Shown here: positions 1 through 9,640 of the stretch, piece after piece
Position numbering within the stretch: position 1 is the stretch's first letter
Layout of the letters: each line of letters opens with the position of its first letter
Source of the DNA: Ctena decussata
Lineage: Eukaryota > Mollusca > Bivalvia > Lucinida > Lucinidae
Reading direction: 5' to 3'
Assembly: GCA_963989385.1 (NCBI GenBank)
Contig: OZ022501.1
Span: 85,296,979-85,360,978 of the forward strand
Length of the DNA stretch: 64,000 bases
The notes under the pieces: model-generated
Databases searched by the model: none
What the model was told of the DNA's origin: nothing
What the model saw: the letters and a program-made list of their open reading frames with translations, nothing else
Made by a program: the position numbers and the translations under genes

Positions 1-24
1 TTTTAATCTTTTGGTTTCTTGGAT

Positions 25-326
25 TTACTTCTTAAACAATTCTGCTATCACTTCTTTCTGAAAATCCTCCTGATTATATTCTGGCACTCCCAAGAACAAC
101 TTTGTTGAAAGATCACTGATTCCAGTTTGCTGAACTAACTTCACTCTCATCCTTTCTCGTACTTCTAGACACTTTTCACAATTTTCAATGTAGTTGACTG
201 ACTGTTTCAGGTTTTCCACATTCACATAGTGGCGATTCTTTTACCCTTTTTCTGTGCTGATAATCATTTAAACTACAATATCCGGTTCGCAGCTGAAAAA
301 GTATTCTCTGGTTTTGTATGAACTAA
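25..326 (-). pseudogene. LINE ORF2 C-terminal end (after RNase H), frameshifted
   Basis: On the minus strand one frame reads a QLRTGYCSLNDY-type stretch and then CECGKPET; a second frame continues with ENCEKC and a charged tail ending at position 25. A conserved LRTG..LN.Y block followed by C.CG..ET and a later C is the usual tail of RNase H-bearing non-LTR retrotransposon polymerases, seen after the RNase H domain. The frame changes near 180-200, so the copy is dead. It belongs with the RNase H pieces at 396-605 and 6777-6940, all one LINE in the same orientation. The clade (I/Nimb-like or another) cannot be fixed without alignment. Confidence 0.7.
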
Positions 327-393
327 CCAATGGTAAGTGACCACGTTCAGCATGTAAATAATTTACATGCTGAACGTGGTCACTTACCATTGG
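327..393. repeat. 67-bp perfect palindrome inside the LINE
   Basis: Two 33-nt arms (327-359 and 361-393) are exact reverse complements around one base at 360. The arms begin CCAATGGTAAGTGACCACG. The palindrome sits just past the stop codon that ends the RNase H frame and before the QLRTG block. Confidence 0.9.
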
Positions 394-395
394 TC

Positions 396-605
396 TCATC
401 TCAAAAAGGTGTCTACCTGTTGACCCTGCATTCCATCTTTACTGCTATTGACCATACATGCCTCCTGAACGGCTTTCTTTATGCCATTCGCTGTTACCAT
501 CTTGCTAACATCTGGCATGCTTTCTGCCCCAACTGCTGCTGCTTTGGCTAGTCGATCCGCCACCTCATTTCCTTGTATATTTGCATGACCTGGTGTCCAC
601 TTTGA
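396..605 (-). pseudogene. LINE RNase H domain, C-terminal half
   Basis: The minus strand from 605 to a stop at 396 contains WTPGHANIQGNEVADRLAK, the diagnostic C-terminal motif of RNase H; the Asp of NEVAD matches the last catalytic carboxylate of the fold. The frame is cut at 605, where a Helitron-like element begins, and its N-terminal half resumes at 6777 in the right order and strand. The reading frame ends soon after, next to the palindrome. This was an RNase H moiety of a LINE polymerase, now split and inactive. Confidence 0.82.
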
Positions 606-1445
606 TTATACCCCCGACATACTTTGTCGAGGGGTATATAGTTTTCGTCATTCCGTCCGTTCGTGCGTCCGTTTGTCCGTCCGTTAACATTTGCGTTAAG
701 TTTTTTTCTTTGCTTATATTTCCAATATCCTTTGATTGAATCTGTTGGTGTGTGACTAGGTATACTTCTGAGTTCACGCAGAATAGTTGACATCATCTGG
801 ATGCTGCTGCTGACCTAATGTCAAGGTCACAGACATAAACATTTGCGTTAAAGTTTTGCGTTAAGTTTATATTCTTCTTTATATTTCCAATATCCTTTTA
901 TTGAACCTTTTGATATTTGACTAGGTCTACTTTTAGGTTCATACAAAATAGTTCACATCATTTGGATGCTGCTGCTTACCAAAAGTCAAGGTCACAGACT
1001 TGTACATTTGCGCTAAAGTTTTGCATTAAGTTTATTAACTTTGCTTATATTCCCAACATCCTTTGATGAAACCTTTTGATATCTGACTAAATTTACTTCT
1101 GTGTTCATGCAGAATGGTTGACATCATCTGGATGCTGCTGCTGACCTTAGGTCAAGGTCACAGACTTAAACATTTGCATTAAAGTTTTGCATTAAGTTTA
1201 TATTCTTCTTTTATACTTCCATTATCCTTTGGTGGAACCTTTTGATATTTTACTAGGTTTACTTTTAGGTTCATAGCTGCTTAACAAAGTTCAAGGTCAC
1301 AGACTTGCATTATTTTTGCGTTAAAGTTTTGTGTTGTTGAGGTTATATTCTTTGCATATGTTTCCAGCATCCTTTGATGAAACTGTTTGATATATGACTA
1401 AGTTTACTTCTATAGAAATATAGGAGTGACTGAAAAACTCCAGCT

Positions 1446-2231
1446 TTACCCTTGAACATTGATCCCGACTGGACGTAGTGTGTGGAGCTGATAGATCCAG
1501 TGGAGTTCCTTTCTCCGACGGATGGCAGTGCTTGTTTCACTGTCGGGGTCTGATGCTAAGATTTCGATAATTTGAAATTTCATATGTTGTGGGGAGTGAT
1601 TGTTTAGGTTAAAATGGTTGGCGACCGGTGTGTCCCTTTGATTGCGGGTGTCACGTTGGTGCTCTGTCATTCTGACCTTTATTTCTCTTTTAGTTTCGCC
1701 GACGTATTGTTGTTTGCAAACTTGACATGTTATTAGGTAAACAACATTTCTTGTTGTGCAGTGTCCTCTCAGTGCACATTTATATTTGTACTTTGTGTAC
1801 GTGCTAGTGAACACTTTAGATTTGTTCATGAATGTGCAGTATTTGCAATTTACCGTAGTGCAATCTTGTACTGGGTTTTTGTGCGCCATTCCTGTTTGTC
1901 CGCGTGTTTTGGTACTAAATTCCGCTCTGATGAGTGTTTGAGATAATTTACTTCCTATTTTGAAGGCAAAAATTGGAAGGTTAGCGAACACGTGTGGGTG
2001 ATTTATGTTGCGGATTGGCCACATACGTACTACTGCTTTTTTTAGATGGTGTATGTCACGGTCATAAGTCAGAACAAATGGAATCCTGTTGGATATGTTT
2101 TGTTTATTGCTGGGTTGAAGCAGCGTATTTCTGTCTGATTCTCTTACCTTTTTTAAGCCAGTTTCTAAAATATTTTTAGGGATAGCCCCTTCTTTCATAA
2201 TATTGTATGAGAGTTTGCCAATCCTCAACAT
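1446..2231 (-). CDS. Penelope-like polymerase C-terminus with GIY-YIG endonuclease
   Basis: A 261-codon open frame. Residues 1-95 resemble the linker after a Penelope-like reverse transcriptase. Next comes a Cys-rich stretch (DCTTVNCKYC, about 125-134), then VVYLITCQVCKQQYVGET (about 163-180), which is a GIY-YIG nuclease core of the zinc-linked Penelope type. A later RMTEHQRD helix and the C-terminus GINVQG complete the domain. The reverse transcriptase is missing, so this is a 3' fragment, though its nuclease frame is open. The 1413-2010 part recurs inverted at 2226-2823. Confidence 0.8.
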   Translation of the reverse strand: MLRIGKLSYNIMKEGAIPKNILETGLKKVRESDRNTLLQPSNKQNISNRIPFVLTYDRDIHHLKKAVVRMWPIRNINHPHVFANLPIFAFKIGSKLSQTLIRAEFSTKTRGQTGMAHKNPVQDCTTVNCKYCTFMNKSKVFTSTYTKYKYKCALRGHCTTRNVVYLITCQVCKQQYVGETKREIKVRMTEHQRDTRNQRDTPVANHFNLNNHSPQHMKFQIIEILASDPDSETSTAIRRRKELHWIYQLHTLRPVGINVQG

Positions 2232-2788
2232 AAATCACCCACACGTGTTCGCAAACCTTCCAAGTTTTGCCTTCAAAATAGGAAGTAAATTATCTCAAAC
2301 ACTCATCAGAGCGGAATTTAGTACCAAAACACGCGGACAAACAGGAATGACGCACAAAAACCCAGTACAAGATTGCACTACGGTAAATTGCAAATACTGC
2401 ACATTCATGAACAAATCTAAAGTGTTCTAGCACGTACACAAAGTACAAATATAAATGTGCACTGAGAGGACACTGCACAACAAGAAATGTTGTTTACCTA
2501 ATAACATGTCAAGTTTGCAAACAACAATACGTCGGCGAAACTAAAAGAGAAATAAAGGTCAGAATGACAGAGCACCAACGTGACACCCGCAATCAAAGGG
2601 ACACACCGGTCGCCAACCATTTTAACCTAAACAATCACTCCCCACAACATATGAAATTTCAAATTATCGAAATCTTAGCATCAGACCCCGACAGTGAAAC
2701 AAGCACTGCCATCCGTCGGAGAAAGGAACTCCACTGGATCTATCAGCTCCACACACTACGTCCAGTCGGGATCAATGTTCAAGGGTAA
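2203..2788 (+). pseudogene. Second copy of the GIY-YIG region, frameshifted
   Basis: This is the mirror of the minus-strand ORF (left arm 1413-2010). It reads from NINHPHVFANLP to NKSKVF, stops at about 2430 because two bases are missing (GTTCTAGCACG here, GTTCACTAGCACG in the other arm), then reopens through VYLITC and YVGET to GINVQG ending at 2788. The rest of the sequence is close to identical, so the inversion is young compared with most elements here. Confidence 0.75.
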
Positions 2789-2955
2789 AGCTGGAGTTTT
2801 TCAGTCACTCCTATATTTCTATTATACCCCAAGTGCTCCAGCTTCACCGCTGAACATAAGGACCGGACCAATTGTTAGCTTAACAAGGCTACAGTTACAA
2901 AACATTCACGTCTATTAGCTTCATAACGTCAATAACGTAACGTTTAAACGTCACC

Positions 2956-3534
2956 TAGCAACGTGCAAAAAAGGCACCTACTTTTCAGTGCGACTTTTGT
3001 GAGCGAACATATTCTCACAGCAGAAGCTTGTACAGACATAGACAAAGCTGCCACAGCAATGTGAGGTACAAGTGCAGCATCTGCTACACAGTATTCAAGA
3101 GAAGGGATAATATCACCCGTCATCTGCGACAGCACACAGAACAAACTACCAGACAGGCAACCTCTACGCTACAGAATCAGCAAAAGAATCCACAAACACC
3201 CCAAGCAACCTGTACGGAAACAACCGTCAATACGTCGGAACAGCTTCCAACCTGTAATATGCCAGTGCTACACTCCCAGCAACCTGCGATGCAGTCAGAT
3301 ACAAGTGAACCGCAATATGACAAGGACTCAGCTGGAGCTGACAAACATTCTACACAGCTCCAGCTTCACGAGGACCAGCAAACGTTATTTGCGGAGCTTG
3401 ACGCCTTCCTAGAGGAATTGGAGGTAGCTAATGCTGTACACATTAACCAGCAGGACAATTTAGACCTTCCTTTTAATGTGAAAAAAGCCTGCAGTGACGA
3501 GCATCTTTACACCGCCAACCGAATCGGAGTGTAA
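2956..3534 (+). CDS. Two-finger C2H2 zinc-finger ORF within the Penelope array (copy 1)
   Basis: The open frame after a TAG near 2955 reads FQCDFCERTYSHSRSLYRHR, then YKCSICYTVFKRRDNITRHL with a final H: two adjacent C2H2 fingers. A Gln/Thr-rich linker follows, then an acidic stretch (FAELDAFLEELEV) and a stop at 3534. There is no in-frame ATG before the fingers. CACCTACTTTTCAG just before TGCGAC is a good 3' splice-acceptor match, so this may be an exon rather than a whole gene. A KRHLATCK piece of another possible finger lies upstream in a different frame. DNA binding is expected of the family; the target is unknown. It may be element-encoded or a captured host exon. Confidence 0.6.
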
Positions 3535-3616
3535 ATACACATAAACTATTAATATATGCTTGCGGGAAATTATATCATCTGGTGGACAAAGAGAAAAAGA
3601 AAACACCTTGCCTGTT

Positions 3617-4133
3617 AAATATTGTTTATTTATAATCACATCAATATTAAAGAGTAAACTGTCACCTAGCATTCTTTAGTTTATTGTTTCCCTGAAAAAA
3701 TAAAAAAGGGCACAGTTAATACTAAAATAAAGACATACACCTTATCTATGAAGCAGTACATCTTCGCTGTATGGGCGGCCGGAGTCACGTGGACGGTGCC
3801 AAGCTGGGCGCCGCTCACGTGACAAACGGCGCCGCTCACGTGGACGGTGCCGGCTTGACACCGCTCACGTGATCGGCGGCACCTCTCACGTGCAGGTCCG
3901 GCGCCGCTCACGTGAGCGGCGCCGTTTGTCACGTGAGCGGCGCCCAGCTTGGCACCGTCCACGTGACTCCGGCCGCCCATACAGCGAAGATGTACTGCTT
4001 CATAGATAAGGTGTATGTCTTTATTTTAGTATTAACTGTGCCCTTTTTTATTTTTTCAGGGAAACAATAAACTAAAGAATGCTAGGTGACAGTTTACTCT
4101 TTAATATTGATGTGATTATAAATAAACAATATT
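3617..4133. repeat. Inverted repeat linking the two Penelope units
   Basis: The left arm, about 3617-3846, starts AATATTGTTTATTTATAATC. The right arm, about 3906-4133, is its reverse complement. The GC-rich E-box cluster lies at the centre. The second unit begins at the end of the right arm. Confidence 0.85.
3782..3965. promoter_or_regulatory. CACGTG (E-box) cluster, copy 1
   Basis: Eight CACGTG palindromes occur in under 200 bp, mostly as CGCTCACGTGA/G with GGCGCCG between them. CACGTG is the core site of MYC/MAX-, USF- and CLOCK-type bHLH factors. The cluster is part of an inverted repeat, so the sites face both ways. Actual binding is inference. Confidence 0.65.
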
Positions 4134-4487
4134 TTTGTGCGCCATTCCTGTTTGTCCGCGTGTTTTGGTACTAAATTCCGCTCTGATGAGTGTTTGAGAT
4201 AATTTACTTCCTATTTTGAAGGCAAAAATTGGAAGGTTAGCGAACACGTGTGGGTGATTTATGTTGCGGATTGGCCACATACGTACTACTGCTTTTTTTA
4301 GATGGTGTATGTCACGGTCATAAGTCAGAACAAATGGAATCCTGTTGGATATGTTTTGTTTATTGCTGGGTTGAAGCAGCGTATTTCTGTCTGATTCTCT
4401 TACCTTTTTTAAGCCAGTTTCTAAAATATTTTTAGGGATAGCCCCTTCTTTCATAATATTGTATGAGAGTTTGCCAATCCTCAACAT
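4132..4487 (-). pseudogene. Truncated third copy of the GIY-YIG region
   Basis: This is the minus-strand frame from RIGKLSYNIMKEG to GQTGMAHKN, identical to the N-terminal part of the ORF at 1446-2231. It is cut at about 4132 by the array junction, so the nuclease domain is absent. Confidence 0.8.
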
Positions 4488-5044
4488 AAATCACCCACAC
4501 GTGTTCGCAAACCTTCCAAGTTTTGCCTTCAAAATAGGAAGTAAATTATCTCAAACACTCATCAGAGCGGAATTTAGTACCAAAACACGCGGACAAACAG
4601 GAATGACGCACAAAAACCCAGTACAAGATTGCACTACGGTAAATTGCAAATACTGCACATTCATGAACAAATCTAAAGTGTTCTAGCACGTACACAAAGT
4701 ACAAATATAAATGTGCACTGAGAGGACACTGCACAACAAGAAATGTTGTTTACCTAATAACATGTCAAGTTTGCAAACAACAATACGTCGGCGAAACTAA
4801 AAGAGAAATAAAGGTCAGAATGACAGAGCACCAACGTGACACCCGCAATCAAAGGGACACACCGGTCGCCAACCATTTTAACCTAAACAATCACTCCCCA
4901 CAACATATGAAATTTCAAATTATCGAAATCTTAGCATCAGACCCCGACAGTGAAACAAGCACTGCCATCCGTTGGAGAAAGGAACTCCACTGGATCTATC
5001 AGCTCCACACACTACGTCCAGTCGGGATCAATGTTCAAGGGTAA
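4459..5044 (+). pseudogene. Fourth copy of the GIY-YIG region, frameshifted
   Basis: Copy of 2203-2788 at an offset of exactly 2,256 bp, with the same two-base deletion and premature stop. One visible difference is CCGTTGGA here against CCGTCGGA in the first copy. The shared defect shows that duplication followed the damage. Confidence 0.8.
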
Positions 5045-5211
5045 AGCTGGAGTTTTTCAGTCACTCCTATATTTCTATTATACCCCAAGTGCTCCAGCTT
5101 CACCGCTGAACATAAGGACCGGACCAATTGTTAGCTTAACAAGGCTACAGTTACAAAACATTCACGTCTATTAGCTTCATAACGTCAATAACGTAACGTT
5201 TAAACGTCACC

Positions 5212-5790
5212 TAGCAACGTGCAAAAAAGGCACCTACTTTTCAGTGCGACTTTTGTGAGCGAACATATTCTCACAGCAGAAGCTTGTACAGACATAGACA
5301 AAGCTGCCACAGCAATGTGAGGTACAAGTGCAGCATCTGCTACACAGTATTCAAGAGAAGGGATAATATCACCCGTCATCTGCGACAGCACACAGAACAA
5401 ACTACCAGACAGGCAACCTCTACGCTACAGAATCAGCAAAAGAATCCACAAACACCCCAAGCAACCTGTACGGAAACAACCGTCAATACGTCGGAACAGC
5501 TTCCAACCTGTAATATGCCAGTGCTACACTCCCAGCAACCTGCGATGCAGTCAGATACAAGTGAACCGCAATATGACAAGGACTCAGCTGGAGCTGACAA
5601 ACATTCTACACAGCTCCAGCTTCACGAGGACCAGCAAACGTTATTTGCGGAGCTTGACGCCTTCCTAGAGGAATTGGAGGTAGCTAATGCTGTACACATT
5701 AACCAGCAGGACAATTTAGACCTTCCTTTTAATGTGAAAAAAGCCTGCAGTGACGAGCATCTTTACACCGCCAACCGAATCGGAGTGTAA
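5212..5790 (+). CDS. Two-finger C2H2 zinc-finger ORF (copy 2)
   Basis: Duplicate of the frame at 2956-3534, with the same predicted protein over its last 168 residues: two C2H2 fingers, Gln/Thr-rich linker, acidic segment, stop at 5790. The same splice-acceptor-like CTTTTCAG precedes the first finger. Identity of both copies fits a recent duplication or an assembly artefact. Confidence 0.6.
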
Positions 5791-6034
5791 ATACACATAA
5801 ACTATTAATATATGCTTGCGGGAAATTATATCATCTGGTGGACAAAGAGAAAAAGAAAACACCTTGCCTGTTAAATATTGTTTATTTATAATCACATCAA
5901 TATTAAAGAGTAAACTGTCACCTAGCATTCTTTAGTTTATTGTTTCCCTGAAAAAATAAAAAAGGGCACAGTTAATACTAAAATAAAGACATACACCTTA
6001 TCTATGAAGCAGTACATCTTCGCTGTATGGGCGG

Positions 6035-6365
6035 CCGGAGTCACGTGGACGGTGCCAAGCTGGGCGCCGCTCACGTGACAAACGGCGCCGCTCACGTGGA
6101 CGGTGCCGGCTTGACACCGCTCACGTGATCGGCGGCACCTCTCACGTGCAGGTCCGGCGCCGCTCACGTGAGCGCTGCCGTTCTGCTCACGTGGGAGGCT
6201 TGTGGCCGCCCATACAACAATGGGGCCGCTCACGTGACCGGATGAGCACCGCTCACGTGCTAATTCGGAGCCGTTCAGAGCGGCCTCATGCCGTTCACGT
6301 GACAGAGAGCGCCGTTACGGCGCCGTTCACGTGACCGGCGCGCGGGACAATATAAACAAGCAAGC
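6035..6365 (+). promoter_or_regulatory. Extended CACGTG array followed by a TATA box
   Basis: Eleven CACGTG sites lie between about 6040 and 6335, spaced roughly 20-45 bp; after 6174 the sequence departs from copy 1 and adds new sites. GCGCGGGACAATATAAACAA follows, with a TATA motif at about 6350. ATGAGCGCACATAAGC (6446) opens a short frame running to the end of the insert. The arrangement looks like a bHLH-responsive RNA polymerase II promoter of the retroelement; transcription is inferred. Confidence 0.55.
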
Positions 6366-6776
6366 AACAGGCTCTTTCAAGCACCAAAATCTCTGAGGAG
6401 TCTGGATAATCTGACGAAACTAGTCAGAAACGTTGAGAAGCCTTTATGAGCGCACATAAGCATCACGACGAGGACCCAGGCCCGAGTCACCAGTCACTAC
6501 TTGTAAGTTTACTTTTATGTTCATGCAGATTAGTTGACATCACCTGGATGCTGACCAAGGTCATGGACATAATCTTATATTTTTACATTATAGTTTTGTG
6601 TTGGTACTCTTTGCTGATATTTGTAATATATTTTGATGGAACCATTTGATAGGTGACTAAGACCATGTATAAGATTGGTTTCATAAGGCGTTGGTTTGTT
6701 AAGGTGGTGGGTGGTGGTGTCATCAGGCGGTGGCGCTGGTCGGGGGTATACGTGAGCCCCAGCTCACTTGCTCTAG

Positions 6777-6940
6777 TTGCACCTGTACATGTACCTGCTG
6801 TTTTTTAGAGCAGACATAATCTGTGTGATTTCGGCAATTAGGGCAAGGTGGCTTTTGTTCTCCCAGCCAATGGACAAAATGCCAACAGCTGACTGAGAAT
6901 CTAAAAATAGAACAACCTGTCTAACTATAGTGCAGAAGCC
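6777..6940 (-). pseudogene. LINE RNase H domain, N-terminal half
   Basis: The minus strand reads VVLFLDSQSAVGIL, then an ALIAEI helix and NSRYMYRCN up to 6777. DSQSA is a catalytic-Asp motif of RNase H, and the distance to WTPGH in the other half is right if the element at 606-6776 is removed. Upstream, the LINE is lost at about 6925-6940, where the repeat starting GAAGCCCAT begins. Confidence 0.75.
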
Positions 6941-7275
6941 CATAGGGCAAAACAAAATTTTCGTTCCACCCCCTCCACAGAAAAGGTTTGATGGTTTTAT
7001 GTTAAGGATGGATCAATGGCAAAAGTTTTTAGCCTGGGTGCCAAGTTCGAATCAGGATTCTTAATACCTAAATTCAAGATGGCGTCCAAGATGGCCGCCA
7101 AAAAGTGTTTTTTTCTGATATTTCATGTAAAAGGTATTAGACTTCACTTAAATGCAATGTTTTCATCATATCTTATTAAAAAGCAATTGGAAAAGTATAA
7201 TAAGACTTTAGAACATCAAAATCAATTAATTTCTGGTTATTAAATCCAAAATTGTTGCTAAAAATGGCATATTTA
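6925..7275 (+). repeat. Left arm of a ~6.5-kb diverged inverted repeat
   Basis: The segment GAAGCCCATAGGGC through TTCGTTCCACCCCCTCC, AAGATGGCGTCCAAGATGG and TTTAGAACATCAAAATCAA matches the reverse complement of 13085-13445 over its whole length, with substitutions and small gaps. A shorter diverged copy of its outer end is at 8811-8940. The insert at 7276-8796 cuts this arm. Confidence 0.7.
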
Positions 7276-8796
7276 TCCCCTCACACCACGAAGTGGTGAG
7301 GGGATATAGGTTTTGTCCCGTACGTAAGTACGTATGTACGTACGTACGTACGTACGTACGTATGTTCACCTTTTGTCAGCGCTCTAGCACCTTCATTTCT
7401 CAACGGATTTTGAAATAACTTCACACAAGTGTAGGGCATGACAATATCTCGAGCAAGTTCGACTTTCAGGGTGCTGCGCCCAAGGTCAAGGTCACTGTGG
7501 CTATTTTTAGAAAAACTTTGTCAGCGCTCTAGCGCCTTCATTTCTCAATGGATTTTGAAATAACTTCACACAAGTGTAGGGCATGACAATATCTCGAGCA
7601 AGTTCGACTTTCAGGGTGCTGCGCCCAAGGTCAAGGTCACTGTGGCTATTTTTAGAAAAACTTTGTCAGCGCTCTAGTGCCTTCATTTCTCAATGGATTT
7701 TTAAATAACTTCACACAAGTGTAGGACATGACAATATCTCGAGCAAGTTCGACTTTCAGGGTGCTGCGCCCAAGGTCAAGGTCACTGTGGCTATTTTTAG
7801 AAAAACTTTGTCAGCGCTCTAGCGCCTTCATTTCTCAATGGATTTTGAAATAACTTCACACAAGTGTAGGGCATGACAATATCTCAAGCAAGTTTGACTT
7901 TCAGGGTGCTGCGCCCAAGGTCAAGGTCACTGTGGCTATTTTTAGAAAAACTTTGTCAGCACTCTAGCGCCTTCATTTCTCAATGGATTTTGAAATAACT
8001 TCACACAAGTGTAGGGCATGACAATATCTCGAGCAAGTTCGACTTTCAGGGTGCTGCGCCAAGGTCAAGGTCACTGTGGCTATTTTTAGAAAAACTTTGT
8101 CAGTGCTCTAACGCCTACATTTCTCAATGAATTTTGAAATAACTTCACACAAATGTAGGGCATGACAATATCTCGAGCAAGTTTGACTTTCAGGGTGCTG
8201 CGCCCAAGGTCAAGGTCACTGTGGCTATTTTTAGAAAAACTTTGTCAGCGCTCTAGCGCCTACATTTCTGAACGGATATTGAAATTACCTCATACAAATG
8301 TAGGGCATGACAATATCTCGAGCAAGTTCGACTTTCAGGGTGCTGCGCCCAAGGTCAAGGTAGCTATTTTTAGAAAAACTTTGTCAGCCCTCTTGCGCCT
8401 ACATTTCTCAACGGATTTTGAAATTACTTCACAGAAGTGTAGGGCATGACAATATCTCAAGCAAGTTCGACTTTCAGGGTGCTGCGCCCAAGGTCAAGGT
8501 CACTGTGGCTATTTTAAGAAAAACTTTGTCAGGGCTCTAGTGCCTATATTTCTCTACGGATTTTGAAATAACTTCACACAAATGTAGGGCATGACAATAT
8601 CTCGAGCAAGTTCGACTTTCAAGGTGCTGTGCCCAAGGTCAAGGTCACTGTGGCTATTTTTAGAAATACTTTGTCATCGCTCTAGGGCCTACATTTCTCA
8701 GCGGATTTTGACATAACTTGACACAAATGTAGGGTATGACAATATCTCGAGCAAGTAGTCTTGTGTGAGGGGATTTGTATCGCCTGCGATGCCTTG
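7276..8796 (+). mobile_element. Helitron-like element with ~145-bp tandem core
   Basis: It starts TCCCCTCACACCACG after an A and folds with TGGTGAGGGGA. A (CGTA)n run follows (7320-7365), then about nine to ten units of 145 bp beginning GTCAGCGCTCTAGCGCC and containing GGGCATGACAATATCTCGAG. It ends in GTATCGCCTGCGATGCCTTG before a T. A second copy at 22969-24749 has the same ends and an empty site elsewhere in the window. No coding capacity was seen; frames in the repeats are by-products. Confidence 0.85.
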
Positions 8797-9234
8797 TTTA
8801 CTACAGTTTTGAAGCCCATAAGGACAAAAAAATATGTTCCACCACTTCTACTACTAAAAAGGTTTGACACACTTTTATCAAAGTTATGTACAGTATATAT
8901 GGGAACTTTTCAGCATGGGTGCCAGCTTTAGTTAAGGTAACAGAAAAAAAAAACTGTCCACTTTTGTAACCCTAGGGTACTACTCAACATTGTCGAAAAA
9001 TAAGGGGGTAGGGTTAGGTTTCGCAACTTTGAGGTGTTATGGTTGAACCTAGATATGTCATTCTATATATCAAATTAAAGGTAATGTACAGAGTTTTAAT
9101 TATAATCATGCAAACATATTATTGCAAATAATAATGTGTAAATATGGTCAAAGATTTTATGATAACCCAAGGAGAAGCCATTTTTATATTAAAATCTGTA
9201 AATATCGTATTTCATGTATTAGTGCTAGGTGAAA
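8797..9234. other. Diverged repeat copy and AT-rich unassigned DNA
   Basis: 8811-8940 is a diverged copy of the outer part of the repeat at 6925. The rest is AT-rich with no coding signal that I can see. Confidence 0.5.
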
Positions 9235-9480
9235 AAACTGGCTTAAACCTCATAGTCATTTGGCGGATTCGAGAAAAGTGCTCTGGAAAATGAGTTTGGG
9301 CACTTTTGCGGCATGATGGGCAACCATGCTAAAAATACTTACCGATATGTTCTCGTTTATTTTTTGCCAGTTGCCAAGCCTGACTGCCCATTGTGTACCA
9401 AATAAGCAAGGTCATTAAGTGCAAAATCACGAAAAACTGCTTAGAAAATGGTTATTGTACATTTGAGGTATAAATATCAC
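9235..9480 (+). repeat. Inner left arm of the large inverted repeat
   Basis: The stretch with GGGCACTTTTGCGGCATGATGGGCAACCATG and GCCAGTTGCCAAGCC is related, in reverse complement, to two adjacent units at about 11930-12100 and 12100-12300 (TTGCCCGTCATGCCGCGAAAGTGCCC). This extends the fold-back inward. Confidence 0.6.
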
Positions 9481-9555
9481 TGCAGTTAAATGCTGAACAT
9501 ATTGAAAACCTCATTCAGCAATAGTAAAGCATACTTGAATAGTTTCTGTTCAATC

Positions 9556-9640
9556 AAACTGTATGTGTGTCCGTCCGTACACCTGTTTTTCTGAACAAAC
9601 TGTATGTGTGTCCGTCCGTACACCTGTTTTTCTGAATGTA
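9556..9640. repeat. 41-bp tandem duplication
   Basis: AAACTGTATGTGTGTCCGTC plus the following ACACCTGTTTTTCTGAA is present twice in direct tandem with a 41-bp period. Confidence 0.85.

Larger units (their letters stand above)
1414..6503. mobile_element. Penelope-like element array (duplicated and palindromic)
   Basis: A 5,090-bp insert is flanked by a 15-bp direct repeat with one mismatch (1399-1413 and 6504-6518, TAAGTTTACTTYTAT), a likely target-site duplication inside the Helitron-like element. It contains: an inverted repeat 1413-2010 / 2226-2823 carrying the GIY-YIG end of a Penelope-like polymerase; a 2,256-bp-offset direct duplication (1876-3918 and 4132-6174) that is almost identical; and an inverted repeat of about 230 bp (3617-3846 / 3906-4133) joining the units. 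Penelope-like elements are known for partial tandem and inverted copies. The reverse transcriptase core is absent. Confidence 0.75.
606..6776 (+). mobile_element. Helitron-like non-autonomous element (host of the Penelope array)
   Basis: The left end begins TTATACCCCCGACATAC and forms a hairpin with CGAGGGGTATA. CCGT-type repeats follow (650-690), then about five imperfect ~165-bp tandem units containing CATTTGCGTTAAAGTTTTG and CAAGGTCACAGACTT. The right end has a 6-bp hairpin (GTGAGC/GCTCAC, 6752-6767), five spacer bases and a terminal CTAG (6773-6776). The flanks are A at 605 and T at 6777, as for insertion between A and T without duplication. Rejoining the flanks restores the RNase H order, which fixes both ends. 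The element is interrupted by 1414-6503. A bivalve pearl-type family is my inference. Confidence 0.8.

Noticed and set aside
6394..6432. CTGACGA..GAAACG text resembling a hammerhead ribozyme core, expected in Penelope-like elements
   Set aside because: No proper stem II can form between CTGACGA and GAAA, and the stretch is better explained as a simple TCTGAC/GTCAGA hairpin.
7376..8760. CRISPR-like array or coding repeats in the 145-bp tandem region
   Set aside because: The units abut with no unique spacers and the host is an animal; frames inside are by-products of the repeat.
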